64,000 nt of DNA from Prauserella cavernicola. GTDB taxonomy: Bacteria > Actinomycetota > Actinomycetes > Mycobacteriales > Pseudonocardiaceae. The DNA is taken from contig NZ_JAENJH010000014.1 in assembly GCF_016595675.1 (NCBI RefSeq), positions 1-64,000 on the forward strand. The letters run 5' to 3'. The notes beneath the pieces are model-generated. The model was not told the DNA's origin, searched no databases, and was given only the letters and a program-made list of their open reading frames with translations. Below, piece after piece: positions 25,357-34,620 of the stretch. Within the stretch, counting starts at the first letter, position 1. Every line of letters begins with the position of its first letter. Both the position numbers and the translations under genes were made by a program.

Positions 25357-26919
25357 ATGATCACCTTGTACCACTGGGCCGACGGCCAGAAGGTCGACGG
25401 CAAGTCCGGCCGGTTCTCGGACGTCACCAACCCGGCGACCGGTGAGGTCACCGCGTCGCTACCGCTCGCCTCGTCCGAGGAAGCCGACGAGGTGATCGCG
25501 GCGGCCGCGGCCGCGTTCCCGGCGTGGCGGGACACCTCGCTGGCCAGCCGGTCGCAGATCCTGTTCCGGTTTCGCGAGCTGCTCAACGCGCGCTCGGCCG
25601 AACTGGCCGCCATCATCACCTCCGAACACGGCAAGGTCCTCTCCGACGCCGCCGGTGAGGTCGCCCGTGGCCAGGAGGTCGTGGAGTTCGCGTGTGGCGC
25701 GCCGCATCTGTTGAAGGGGTCGTCGACGGAGAACGCGTCGACGAACGTGGATGTGGCCTCGATCCGGCAGCCGCTGGGCGTCGTCGGGATCATCTCCCCG
25801 TTTAACTTCCCTGCCATGGTGCCGATGTGGTTCTTCCCGATCGCGATCGCCGCGGGAAACACCGTGGTGCTCAAACCGTCGGAGAAGGTTCCGACCGCCG
25901 CGTTGTGGATCGCCGAGTTGTGGAAGGAGGCGGGTCTGCCCGACGGCGTGTTCAACGTCCTCAACGGTGACAAGACCGCCGTCGACGCCCTGCTGAGTTC
26001 GTCCGACGTAAAAACGATCAGCTTTGTCGGATCGACCCCGATCGCCCGCTACGTCTACGAGACCGGCACCGCGCACGGAAAAAGGGTGCAGGCCCTGGGC
26101 GGTGCGAAGAACCACATGGTGGTGCTGCCCGACGCCGACCTGGACCTGGCGGCCGACCAAGCGATCAACGCGGGCTTCGGCTCGGCCGGTGAGCGATGCA
26201 TGGCGATCTCGGCACTGGTGGCCGTGGGCGATATCGCGGACACTCTCGTCTCGAAGATCAAGGACCGCGCGGTCGCACTGCGCACCGGGGACGGAACTCG
26301 CGGGTGTGACATGGGGCCGCTGGTGACGTCCGTTGCGCAGCAGCGTGTTTCGGCCTACATCGACGCGGGCGAGTCGGCGGGCGCCACGCTGGTGGTCGAC
26401 GGGCGTCAGGGATCGTTCGACGCCACCGGGTCCGGGTTCTTCGTGGGCCCGACTCTGTTCGACCACGTCGAGACCGGCATGTCGATCTACACGGACGAGA
26501 TCTTCGGACCGGTGCTCTCGGTGGTCCGCGTGGACAGCTACGAGGACGCCGTCGAGCTGATCAACGCGAACCCGTACGGCAACGGGACCGCGATCTTCAC
26601 CAACGACGGTGGTGCGGCGCGCAGGTTCCAGAACGAGGTCCAGGTCGGGATGATCGGCATCAACGTGCCGGTGCCCGTCCCGATGGCCTACTACTCCTTC
26701 GGGGGCTGGAAGAACTCACTGTTCGGCGACACCCACGCCCACGGCACCGAGGGATTCCACTTCTTCACCCACGGCAAGGTCGTGACCTCCCGCTGGCCCG
26801 CCCCATCGCACGGCGGCATCAACCTGAACTTCCCGCAGAACACCGTACCGGGCACCACCGCGATCACCAGGTCCGTGACGAAGCCGCGGTGGCAGAGTCA
26901 CCAGGCGAACGCCGAGTAG
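25357..26919 (+). CDS. mmsA: CoA-acylating methylmalonate/malonate-semialdehyde dehydrogenase
   Basis: 520 residues. The ALDH fold has the MmsA hallmarks GVVGIISPFNFPAMVPMWFFPIA, SFVGSTPIARYVYE and catalytic Cys281 in GERCMAIS, with QALGGAKNHMVVLPD in place of the usual base-Glu motif, as expected for CoA-acylating enzymes. It converts malonate or methylmalonate semialdehyde to acetyl- or propionyl-CoA. Directly after the aminotransferase, it completes an omega-amino acid degradation module. GGAG precedes the ATG. Confidence 0.93.
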   Translation: MITLYHWADGQKVDGKSGRFSDVTNPATGEVTASLPLASSEEADEVIAAAAAAFPAWRDTSLASRSQILFRFRELLNARSAELAAIITSEHGKVLSDAAGEVARGQEVVEFACGAPHLLKGSSTENASTNVDVASIRQPLGVVGIISPFNFPAMVPMWFFPIAIAAGNTVVLKPSEKVPTAALWIAELWKEAGLPDGVFNVLNGDKTAVDALLSSSDVKTISFVGSTPIARYVYETGTAHGKRVQALGGAKNHMVVLPDADLDLAADQAINAGFGSAGERCMAISALVAVGDIADTLVSKIKDRAVALRTGDGTRGCDMGPLVTSVAQQRVSAYIDAGESAGATLVVDGRQGSFDATGSGFFVGPTLFDHVETGMSIYTDEIFGPVLSVVRVDSYEDAVELINANPYGNGTAIFTNDGGAARRFQNEVQVGMIGINVPVPVPMAYYSFGGWKNSLFGDTHAHGTEGFHFFTHGKVVTSRWPAPSHGGINLNFPQNTVPGTTAITRSVTKPRWQSHQANAE

Positions 26920-26946
26920 GACAGGGTCACCGTCGAGTCAGAGCCA

Positions 26947-26976
26947 GGTTCGCGGCGACGCACGTCGCCGCGAACC
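26947..26976. terminator. GC hairpin between convergent genes
   Basis: A perfect 13-base stem (GGTTCGCGGCGAC with its complement) closes a 4-base GCAC loop. It lies between the stops of mmsA (plus) and the CoA-transferase (minus) and could end both transcripts. No U-tract. Confidence 0.7.
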
Positions 26977-27006
26977 CTCTCCCGCCGGCGCGAAGGGCCG
27001 GTCCGC

Positions 27007-28221
27007 TCAGTCCGAACCGGCCGGACAGGTGATCACACCCCGCTCCCTGAGCTCGGCGACCCGGTCGGGCCGGACACCGAGCTCCTCCAGGACTTCGAGC
27101 GTGTGCTCGCCGAGTTCCGGCGGCGGCAGCCCGCGGTCGCCGCGCGCGCCGTCGACGGTGATCGGCGTGTCCACGAGCCGCAACCCGTCGATCGGTGAAC
27201 CGGGGACGGCGCGCAGCAGATCCAGCGCGGCGAGCTGGGAATCCGTGGCCAGGTCGGCGATCGAGCGCACCCGGCTGCAGGGAATGCTCCTGGCCTGCAG
27301 GCGTTTCTCCCATTCCCCTGCCGGACGTCGCCGCAGCGCCGGAGCGAGCAGCCCGCACAGCTCGAAACGGTGGGCGACGCGGTCGGGGTTGGTGGTGAAC
27401 CGCGGATCCGTGACGAGCTCGGGCAGCCCGAGCTCACCGGCGAGCCTGCGGAAGAGCTCGTCGTTGGGCGCGGCGAGCATGAGCCGGTGGTCCGCGGTGT
27501 CGAAGACCTCGTAGGGCGAGATGAACGGGGTCGCGGTTCCCTGGCGGCGCGGGGCGACTCCGGTGCCGAGGTAGCCGGCCAGGTGGTAGGACAGCCACCA
27601 CGTGGCGGTCTCGAAGAGACTGCTCCGCACGTGAGCGCCCCGCCCGGTCCGCTCCCGGTCGGCGAGTGCGGCCTGGATGCCGACCACGCTCCAGATCGCG
27701 GCCCCGAGGTCGATCGCGCCGATGCCGAGGCGCACCGGGTCCGCGTCCGGATCGCCGGTGAGATCCATGATTCCGGTGTCCGCCTGCAGGATCGGGTCGT
27801 AGCCGGGCAGCTCGCTCTTGGGCCCCCGGTCGCCGTAGGCACTGATGGAACAGTAGACCAGGCGTGGATTCGTCTCGGCGAGTTCCTCGTAGCCGAGGCC
27901 GCGGCGGGACAGCGCTCCTGGCTTGAAGCTCTCCACGACCACGTCGGCGGAGGCGGCGAGGGCACGCACGATCTCCCGGCCACCCGGGTCGTCGAGGTTC
28001 ACGGCGACGCTTCGCTTGTTCCTGTTCGCCGCCAGGTAGGTGGCGCTGCGACCGTCCCACTCCGGTGGACGCCACCTCCTGGTGTCGTCGCCACCGGCGG
28101 GGTGCTCGATCTTCGTGACCTCGGCGCCGAGGTCCCCCAGGGTCATGGTGCAGAAGGGACCGGCGAGGTTGCGGGTGAGGTCCAGTACGCGTATTCCGCG
28201 CAGCGTCGTCGCCAGACTCAT
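27007..28221 (-). CDS. CaiB/BaiF family CoA-transferase (second copy)
   Basis: 404 residues. The N-terminus LRGIRVLDLTRNLAGPFCTM then GDLGAEVTKIEHPAGGDDTRRW is the family III signature; the likely catalytic Asp is in GIGAIDLGAA. The ATG at 28221 has AGGAGG seven bases upstream. It is divergent from the IclR regulator at 28294, which probably controls it, and points away from the C45/oxidase island. The acid it activates is unknown. It is only distantly like the copy at 2206. Confidence 0.9.
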   Translation of the reverse strand: MSLATTLRGIRVLDLTRNLAGPFCTMTLGDLGAEVTKIEHPAGGDDTRRWRPPEWDGRSATYLAANRNKRSVAVNLDDPGGREIVRALAASADVVVESFKPGALSRRGLGYEELAETNPRLVYCSISAYGDRGPKSELPGYDPILQADTGIMDLTGDPDADPVRLGIGAIDLGAAIWSVVGIQAALADRERTGRGAHVRSSLFETATWWLSYHLAGYLGTGVAPRRQGTATPFISPYEVFDTADHRLMLAAPNDELFRRLAGELGLPELVTDPRFTTNPDRVAHRFELCGLLAPALRRRPAGEWEKRLQARSIPCSRVRSIADLATDSQLAALDLLRAVPGSPIDGLRLVDTPITVDGARGDRGLPPPELGEHTLEVLEELGVRPDRVAELRERGVITCPAGSD

Positions 28222-28249
28222 CGCCAATCCTCCTCTTGTGAGGAACATT

Positions 28250-28268
28250 TGTACGCTGTTACGGTACA
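28250..28268. promoter_or_regulatory. Candidate IclR operator in a divergent promoter
   Basis: TGTAC and GTACA arms flank a 9-base spacer between the CoA-transferase and IclR starts. The dyad is in the right place for an IclR-family autorepressor; binding is inferred. Confidence 0.4.
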
Positions 28269-28293
28269 CCAATTCAGCGGTCTGGAGGGTCGC

Positions 28294-29109
28294 ATGACGG
28301 AGCGGAGCGCTCGGGCGGGACAGCGGGAACGCAACCCCATCGCGGCACTGTCCCGAGTGCTCGCAGCGCTCGCCGAGTCCGAACACGACAGTGTGGGTGT
28401 CCGGGAACTGGCCAGGATTCTCAACTCCGCACCCAGTTCGGTGCATCGCACGCTCGCGGCCGCACAGGAGGTCAGCCTCGTCTCGCCCAACGCGGCCGAC
28501 CGCTGGGAACTCGGCTGGGAGCTGCACCGCATCGCCTCGCTGGCCGCCCGCAAGACGCCGTACCGCGCCGCGGCGGCCGACATCCTCGACGACCTCGCGA
28601 CGAGCACCGGCGAATCGGCACTGCTCGCCGTCTACGACGCGAAGCGACTGGCCAGGATGTGGGTCGCCACCGCGGCGAGCAAGCACAGCGTCCGCTTCGT
28701 TCCCCGGCTCTACGAGTGGTTGCCCGCGCACGCGGGAGCGGGCGGGCTCGCGATCCTGGCCCACCGCCCCGAAACCGAACTCGACGAACTGCAACGGCGC
28801 GGCCTCGGCAGGTTCACCGAGACCACGATCACCAGCCGCGCGGAGCTCGACCAGGTACTGGACCAGGTGCGCGCGGACGGGTACCGAATCAGCCGCAACG
28901 AGGTCAATCTCGGCGCCGTCGGGGTCGCCGCGCCGATCACGACGCACACCGGCGTGACGAGCAGTCTCGCGCTGATCGTCCCGCAGCAACGGTTCACCAC
29001 CGCGATGGAACGCGAGCTGCCCGCTCGCGTGCTCAACGCGGCCGAGAAGCTCGCGCAACGGCTCGGTGACCCGGTTTTCGGGTTGCCCCACGAAGGAACG
29101 GAAAGCTGA
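28294..29109 (+). CDS. IclR family transcriptional regulator
   Basis: 271 residues. The N-terminal winged helix (~15-75) has NPIAALSRVLAALAESEHDSVGV then ELARILNSAPSSVHRTL. The GAF-like effector domain follows, with LPAHAGAGGLAILAHRP and GYRISRNEVNLGAVGVAAPI. GGAGG lies five bases before the ATG at 28294. It is divergent from the CoA-transferase and upstream of the C45 hydrolase run, and is the likely regulator of one or both. Confidence 0.9.
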   Translation: MTERSARAGQRERNPIAALSRVLAALAESEHDSVGVRELARILNSAPSSVHRTLAAAQEVSLVSPNAADRWELGWELHRIASLAARKTPYRAAAADILDDLATSTGESALLAVYDAKRLARMWVATAASKHSVRFVPRLYEWLPAHAGAGGLAILAHRPETELDELQRRGLGRFTETTITSRAELDQVLDQVRADGYRISRNEVNLGAVGVAAPITTHTGVTSSLALIVPQQRFTTAMERELPARVLNAAEKLAQRLGDPVFGLPHEGTES

Positions 29110-29202
29110 CCGTTTGTCCATAATAGACAGGAGCGGACTGGCGCGCGCGGTGGCCTGACCGTGGCCGCCGTGTCCCGGTCGCGCACACCGAGAGGGAGAC
29201 CG

Positions 29203-30267
29203 ATGAGCGTTCCCGTACTCGATCTCGCGAACGACCCGGCGCTGCGCGGCAGCCAGCAGGGCGAGGCGCTGCGCGCCGACATCGAACACAACATCGCGCT
29301 ATACCTCGACGTGTTCGCGAGCCTCGGCCTGGACATCGAGGAGCTCACGGAGCAGGCCCTGTGCTGGCTACCCCACCTGCGGCGCCAGGACGCCGAGTTC
29401 AGCGCGGAGGTCGAGGGCATCGCCGAGGGGGCTGCCCGCCCGCTCGCCGAGGTGGTCATGCTCAACGTCCGCTACGAGCTGATCATCGGCATGCTGGCGC
29501 GTCGCGGCCGCGCACCGGCCGGTGTCGACGGGTGCACGTCATTCGGTCTGCTCGCCCACCGCAGCGACACCGGAACCCCGGTGCTCGGCCAGAACTGGGA
29601 CTGGATGCCCGGCGCGCGCACCTACGTCGCGCGGGTACGCAGGACAGGCGGGCCGGACTTCCTCGGCCACGCCGAGGCCGGAACCGGAGCGGCGACCCAG
29701 CAGGGAGTCAACGAGCACGGCATCGGCGTGGTCATCAACGCGCTCATGGCGGCAGGCGACTCCCGCCACCCCTACCAGCGGCCGTTCCGGCTCCGGGTGC
29801 GCGACATCCTCAGCGCGACCACGCTCGGCCAGGCGATCAAGGCCGTGTCCGGCAGCAACCGGACGGTGTCGATGAACTTCCTGATCGGCCATCGGCTCGA
29901 CGAGATCGTCGACATCGAGGCGGGACCGGACACGGCGGCCTGCCTGCTGCCCGCCGACGGAATCCTCACCCACGCCAACCACTTCGCGCGGCTGGACATC
30001 GACAGCAACGCGCTGCGCGAGTGGCCGAGCACGGTGTATCGCGGCCCTCGGCTGGACCGGCTGTTGCGCCGCCACGCCACGCTCGACCGCAAGCACCTCC
30101 ACGAATGCCTCGCCGACCCGCTGCTCTGTGCCAGGGCCGACCCGGACACCCCCGGGAGCACGGCGACCCTCAACGCCATCCTGATCGACCTCGAACGCAG
30201 GTCGGTCGCGGTCACCGCGGGGCCGCCGGACACCCACGAGTTCGACGAGCACCTCCTCGATCCCTGA
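29203..30267 (+). CDS. C45 family Ntn-hydrolase (acyl-CoA:6-APA acyltransferase / penicillin-acylase-like)
   Basis: 354 residues. The family autoproteolysis site is GVDGCTSFG, so Cys111 should become the N-terminal nucleophile after self-cleavage, followed by TPVLGQNWDWMP and NEHGIGVVINAL. Such enzymes hydrolyse or transfer N-acyl groups on amino acids, polyamines or beta-lactams. The ATG at 29203 has GAGGGAG upstream and is preferred to a GTG at 29161. It opens a plus-strand run with an amine oxidase-like flavoprotein and a peptide ABC importer, which fits deacylation of an imported N-acyl compound. Confidence 0.85.
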   Translation: MSVPVLDLANDPALRGSQQGEALRADIEHNIALYLDVFASLGLDIEELTEQALCWLPHLRRQDAEFSAEVEGIAEGAARPLAEVVMLNVRYELIIGMLARRGRAPAGVDGCTSFGLLAHRSDTGTPVLGQNWDWMPGARTYVARVRRTGGPDFLGHAEAGTGAATQQGVNEHGIGVVINALMAAGDSRHPYQRPFRLRVRDILSATTLGQAIKAVSGSNRTVSMNFLIGHRLDEIVDIEAGPDTAACLLPADGILTHANHFARLDIDSNALREWPSTVYRGPRLDRLLRRHATLDRKHLHECLADPLLCARADPDTPGSTATLNAILIDLERRSVAVTAGPPDTHEFDEHLLDP

Positions 30268-30306
30268 TCAGCGACTCGCCAGCGCCACCGGAAGGGGAAC
30301 CACCGC

Positions 30307-31431
30307 ATGGAGTCATTCGACGTCGCCGTCGTCGGCATGGGCGCGCTGGGCAGCGCCGCCGCCTATCACCTCGCGCGCAAGGGCGTCGAGGTCGTCGCGT
30401 TCGAGCAGTTCGAACTCGGCCACGTGCGCGGAGCCTCGCACGACACCTCGCGCATCATCAGGACCTCGTACGGGGCGCCACAGTACGTCCGCCTCGCGAA
30501 GTCGGCCTACGAGGACTGGGCCGACCTCGAGAAAGTCGCGGGCGAACGGTTCGTGACCACAACCGGCGGTCTCGTCTTCTGCCCGGTGGACGGAACCGTC
30601 TCCGCCGACGACTTCGCGACGAGCCTTACCGCCGAGGACGTCTCCTACGAACTGCTGCGGCCGGAGGACGTGCACGCCCGCTGGCCGCAGTTCCGGATCC
30701 CGGACAACGTGCAGACGGTCTACACCCCCGACACCGGCATCGTCAACGCGTCCCGCTCGGTCGCCGCACTGCAGATGCAGGCGAGGGCACACGGCGCCGT
30801 GATCAAGGCCCGCACTCCGGTGCACCGCCTGTCCCCCGGCGACTCCGGCGTCGTCCTGCACACCGAGCACGGCGACGTGCACGCGAGAAAGGTCGTCCTC
30901 GCGACGGACGCGTGGACCAACACCTTGCTCGAGCCGCTCGGCGCCGCCATCCCGCTGGTCACCATGCAGGAGCAGGTCACCTACTTCAAACCGGCGGAGG
31001 TGGACGCGTTCGACCGCGAGCGCTTCCCCGTGTGGATCTGGGAGGACGCCGAGTGTTTCTACGGATTCCCGACCTACGGCGAACCGACGATCAAGGCCGC
31101 ACGCGATGCGTCCTACAACCTGATGAGCCCGGACGAGCGTACTTTTGTGCCGTCACCGGAACTGCTCGAGCAGCTCTCGTCGTTCGTGCGCGGCCTCATT
31201 CCCCACAGTGGACAGTCGCTGCGCACTGTGACCTGTCAGTACGCGCTCACCCCGAACCGCCGGTTCGTCATCAGCCCCGTGGGCAAGCACCCGGACATCA
31301 TCGTCGGGCTGGGAGCCGGGCACGCCTTCAAGTTCACGCCGGCGATCGGCCGGGTACTGGCCGAGCTCGCGACCGACGGCAGCACCAGCGAGGACATCTC
31401 CACCTTCACCGAACCGGCCCCGGCCGCGTAG
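30307..31431 (+). CDS. FAD-dependent oxidoreductase, monomeric sarcosine oxidase / N-methyltryptophan oxidase family
   Basis: 374 residues. The N-terminal FAD loop is VVGMGALGSAAAYHLARKG. HVRGASHDTSRIIRTSYG is the flavin-contact region of MSOX/MTOX. Cys310 in TVTCQYALTP matches the cysteine that covalently holds FAD in this family, and GLGAGHAFKFTPAIG is the C-terminal signature. These enzymes oxidise N-methyl or cyclic secondary amino acids with release of H2O2. It follows the C45 hydrolase by 39 bases, so the product of deacylation may be its substrate. Confidence 0.9.
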   Translation: MESFDVAVVGMGALGSAAAYHLARKGVEVVAFEQFELGHVRGASHDTSRIIRTSYGAPQYVRLAKSAYEDWADLEKVAGERFVTTTGGLVFCPVDGTVSADDFATSLTAEDVSYELLRPEDVHARWPQFRIPDNVQTVYTPDTGIVNASRSVAALQMQARAHGAVIKARTPVHRLSPGDSGVVLHTEHGDVHARKVVLATDAWTNTLLEPLGAAIPLVTMQEQVTYFKPAEVDAFDRERFPVWIWEDAECFYGFPTYGEPTIKAARDASYNLMSPDERTFVPSPELLEQLSSFVRGLIPHSGQSLRTVTCQYALTPNRRFVISPVGKHPDIIVGLGAGHAFKFTPAIGRVLAELATDGSTSEDISTFTEPAPAA

Positions 31432-31473
31432 CGGCACGGGTTCCGCGTCGCGAGCCAGGACAGGAGGCCGTTG

Positions 31474-31863
31474 ATGCCCACAGCACCAGCCGATCCCGTG
31501 CTCGACCGCGCCCCGGGCGAGGTCCGGGACATCCGATGCGCGCACGGCGGGCACGGGACGACGCGGTATCGCCGCGTCGCCGGAACTCCCGGATCGCCGT
31601 TCTACACAGTGGATTGGGAGTTTCCCGCCGGCACCAGCGAGGGGCCGCACGACCACCGTGCCGACGGGATCGGCGTCGAGCACTACCACGTCGTTGGCGG
31701 GACACTCGTGATCGTCGTGGACGGAGTCCGGCACGAACTCGGCGAGGGAGACGCACTCGCGATCCCGCGGCAGCCGGTGCGGGAGGTCCGCAACGAGTCG
31801 CACCACGCGGCCCGGCTGTTGCTGGTGGTCGAACGACTGAAACCCGTCGGCCAAAGATCTTGA
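31474..31863 (+). CDS. Small cupin domain protein
   Basis: 129 residues. A single cupin barrel: GTSEGPHDHRADGIGVEHYHVVGG carries motif 1 metal histidines (HDH and EHYH), and RHELGEGDALAIPRQPVREV gives motif 2. No other domain. Single-domain cupins can be dioxygenases, isomerases or effector-binding proteins, and the role here is open. The ATG at 31474 has AGGAGG six bases upstream; a TTG one codon earlier is the alternative. It sits between the oxidase and the ABC operon. Confidence 0.8.
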   Translation: MPTAPADPVLDRAPGEVRDIRCAHGGHGTTRYRRVAGTPGSPFYTVDWEFPAGTSEGPHDHRADGIGVEHYHVVGGTLVIVVDGVRHELGEGDALAIPRQPVREVRNESHHAARLLLVVERLKPVGQRS

Positions 31864-31895
31864 CGCACACGGATTCCGGGCTACTCTACCTGTTT

Positions 31896-31915
31896 AAGCG
31901 TACGCATGTTCGCTT
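31896..31915. promoter_or_regulatory. Candidate operator upstream of the peptide ABC operon
   Basis: AAGCG and CGCTT arms are separated by 10 bases in an AT-richer stretch between the cupin stop and the ABC lipoprotein. The 204-base gap and the dyad suggest a separate promoter for the transporter operon. Confidence 0.35.
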
Positions 31916-32067
31916 GTAGCGACACGGTTTTCCGTGACGTCAACGGAGGCAACGCCGCCGCACGGGCCGCAGCGCGGTCGCGGTGACCAGGCCGCACCGC
32001 GCGCGGCAGAGCCACACCCCAGGTAGCCGGGGCACCGACCCCACCACCATCTACCTCGAGGACTCTC

Positions 32068-33618
32068 ATGACGAACAAGGTTCGAGCGCTCGGCGTCGCG
32101 GCCGCTGTCACCGTCGGGCTCTCCGCGTGCACCACGGGCGGCGCCGGCGGCACGGGCACGATCCAGACCGCGATCAACGCCGCTCCGACGACGTTCAGCC
32201 CGTGGACGGCGGAGACCCGGGACGACTACGACGTCAGCCGCCTGCTGTTCGACACACTCGTGCGGCGCGGCGCGGACAACAAGATCGTGCCCGCGCTGGC
32301 GACCTCCTGGGAATCGACGCCGACCGAGGCGTCGTTCACCATCCGCGACGGAGCCACGTGTGCGGACGGCACTCCGATCACGGCCGAGGTGGTCCAGAAC
32401 TCGCTGCACGCGATGGCGACGGCCGAGGGCTCCGTGTTCCGGAAGATCGTGTTCGGACCGGGCCGGCCGACGATCTCGGCCGACAACGCGGCGAAGACCG
32501 TGACCGTCGAGCTGGCACAGCCGTGGCAGGACCTGGTGCAGGGGATGAGCCTCGTGGCCACCGGCATCGTCTGCCCCGCCGGCCTGGAGAACCCCGAGGG
32601 ACTGCGTCGGGGCTCGGTCAAGGGCGCGTTCTCCGGGCCGTACGTGCTCAGCGCCAGCTCGCACGGTGTGTCCTACACCTTCGCACTGCGCAAGGGTTTC
32701 ACGGGCTGGCCGGACTACGGTGACACGGCGTCACGGGGCAAGCCGGCACAGACCGTCCAGGTCGACGTGATGCCGAACGGATCCTCGCGGGCGAACGCTC
32801 TGCTCACCGGCGGCATGGACATCGGGACGATCAGCACGCAGGACATGACCCGCTTCGACGGCGACGAGGGCTACACCGCGCAACGGCTGCCCTCCAGCAG
32901 CCTGTTCGTGCTCTTCAACGAACGTGAGGGCACCGTCTTCGCCGACGAGGAGGTCCGCAGGGCGGTGGTCCAGACGTTGAGCCGCAAGTCGTTCAACAGT
33001 GCCGCGACCGCGGGTCTGGGAGATCTCGCGACCACGTTCAGCCACGACGCGGTCCCCTGCGCCAGCACCGATTCCTCCGTCCTCATCGAACAGGACGTCG
33101 AGGCGGCCAAGCCGGTGTTGCGCGGCAAGACGATCCGGATCCTCGGGCTGGAGGTGATCGGGCCGCAGGGCGCGGGCAACACCTACATCGCCGAGGCGCT
33201 GCGCGCGGCCGGGGCCACGGTGGAGATCGACAACGTCGACGTCGCCACGTGGTCGACCACCGGTACGGGCGAACCCGACGCGTGGGACCTCACCGTCTTC
33301 GCCGGGATCAACGCGGGCGGCACGATGTACGGCGCGCTCTCGCCCGTGGTGGGGCCACCGACCGAGGCGGGCGGAGCGAACTGGTCGGGCACCGAGCACA
33401 AGGACGTGCTGGCGATGGTCGACGAGGCGATGCGGGAGCCCGACGACCGCACGAGATGCGGTATCTACCAACGGGTCCAGGAGACGCTGATCGAGGGGGC
33501 GCACGTGATGCCCCTGTCCTATCTCCCCGCTCAGCTCACCACCCGGTCCGGCTTCTCGGTTCAGGTCCACAACGACCAGGTCGACGTGGCGACGATGCAG
33601 ATCGACGGCGAGGGCTGA
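32068..33618 (+). CDS. Peptide-type ABC transporter substrate-binding lipoprotein
   Basis: 516 residues. A short signal ends in the lipobox GLSAC (Cys21). The SBP_bac_5 fold is shown by LLFDTLVRRGADNKIVPALATSWE and FTIRDGATCADGTPITAEVV. GAGGA precedes the ATG at 32068. It heads the operon lipoprotein, DppB-like permease, DppC-ATPase fusion, ATPase, M19 protein, amidohydrolase. The ligand is probably an N-modified or peptide-like compound judged from the enzymes around it, but this family also binds sugars, metals and opines. Confidence 0.9.
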   Translation: MTNKVRALGVAAAVTVGLSACTTGGAGGTGTIQTAINAAPTTFSPWTAETRDDYDVSRLLFDTLVRRGADNKIVPALATSWESTPTEASFTIRDGATCADGTPITAEVVQNSLHAMATAEGSVFRKIVFGPGRPTISADNAAKTVTVELAQPWQDLVQGMSLVATGIVCPAGLENPEGLRRGSVKGAFSGPYVLSASSHGVSYTFALRKGFTGWPDYGDTASRGKPAQTVQVDVMPNGSSRANALLTGGMDIGTISTQDMTRFDGDEGYTAQRLPSSSLFVLFNEREGTVFADEEVRRAVVQTLSRKSFNSAATAGLGDLATTFSHDAVPCASTDSSVLIEQDVEAAKPVLRGKTIRILGLEVIGPQGAGNTYIAEALRAAGATVEIDNVDVATWSTTGTGEPDAWDLTVFAGINAGGTMYGALSPVVGPPTEAGGANWSGTEHKDVLAMVDEAMREPDDRTRCGIYQRVQETLIEGAHVMPLSYLPAQLTTRSGFSVQVHNDQVDVATMQIDGEG

Positions 33619-33621
33619 GCC

Positions 33622-34620
33622 GTGAGCATCTCGCAGTCACCCCACCCAGTGCCGCGGACGGCCCTGCGGGACAGTCCGTGGTTGCGGTTCGGGCTCCAGC
33701 GGCTGACCGGGCTGCTGGTGTCGTTCGTCCTGCTGGTGACGGTGACGTTCGTGATCATCCCGCTCATCCCGGGGGACCCGGCGGCGGCCATCGCGGGCCC
33801 GGAGGCCAGCGGAGCGGAGATCGCGCGGATCCGCGGGGAGCTCGGACTGGACCAGCCCCTGCACGTCCAGTTCTTCGACTACGTCGGCGGGCTGCTGACT
33901 CTGGACCTCGGGACGTCGTTCGCGAGTGGACAGGACGTCTCGGCCATGATCCTCGCCCGGCTGCCGTTCACCGGGCAGCTGGCGCTGTTCGCCATCCTGC
34001 TGACGCTGATCGTCTCGGTGCCGGTGGGCATGCTGGTCGCCGTCCTCACCCACGGCGGGCGCAGGCCCTGGCTCGACCACGTGTTCAACGCGGTGACGAG
34101 CCTGGTCTACTCGGTGCCCCAGTACGTGATGGCCACGCTGCTCGTCTCGGTCTTCGCCGTCGGCTTCCGGATCTTTCCGGCGGCCGGAGCGGAAACCCTG
34201 CTGTCATTGGTACTTCCGACACTGGCGCTCATGCTGCTGCCCATCTGCGTCGTCTCCCGGGTGGTACGCCGCGAGACCACGGTCGTGCTGGACCAGGACT
34301 ACATCCGCACCGCACGGGGGTGGCGGATCGGCAGGGTCCGCATGTTCGGCCGGTACGTGCTGCCGAACGTCATCACCACCACCCTCACCCTGTCCGGCCT
34401 CATCCTGGCCTCGCAACTCGGTGGTGCGGTGGTCATCGAGACGGTGTTCGCGTGGCCGGGGCTGGGACAGGGCATCGTCGACGCCTTCCTGGCGCGCGAC
34501 TACCCCGTCATCCGGGGCACGATCCTCGTCCTCGGCCTGCTGGCGACCCTGATCATCATCGTGGTGGACGTCATCCTCGCGATCGTCGACCCCCGCACGG
34601 TGGAGGCCGACCATGACTAA
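33622..34620 (+). CDS. Peptide-type ABC transporter permease (DppB-like)
   Basis: 332 residues. FGLQRLTGLLVSFVLLVTVTFV is the first membrane segment, then IPGDPAAAIAGPEAS and LLTLDLGTSFASG. The EAA loop is DYIRTARGWRIGRVRMFGRYVLPN. The GTG start at 33622 follows the lipoprotein stop by three bases. Its stop overlaps the next gene by eight bases. Confidence 0.92.
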   Translation: MSISQSPHPVPRTALRDSPWLRFGLQRLTGLLVSFVLLVTVTFVIIPLIPGDPAAAIAGPEASGAEIARIRGELGLDQPLHVQFFDYVGGLLTLDLGTSFASGQDVSAMILARLPFTGQLALFAILLTLIVSVPVGMLVAVLTHGGRRPWLDHVFNAVTSLVYSVPQYVMATLLVSVFAVGFRIFPAAGAETLLSLVLPTLALMLLPICVVSRVVRRETTVVLDQDYIRTARGWRIGRVRMFGRYVLPNVITTTLTLSGLILASQLGGAVVIETVFAWPGLGQGIVDAFLARDYPVIRGTILVLGLLATLIIIVVDVILAIVDPRTVEADHD

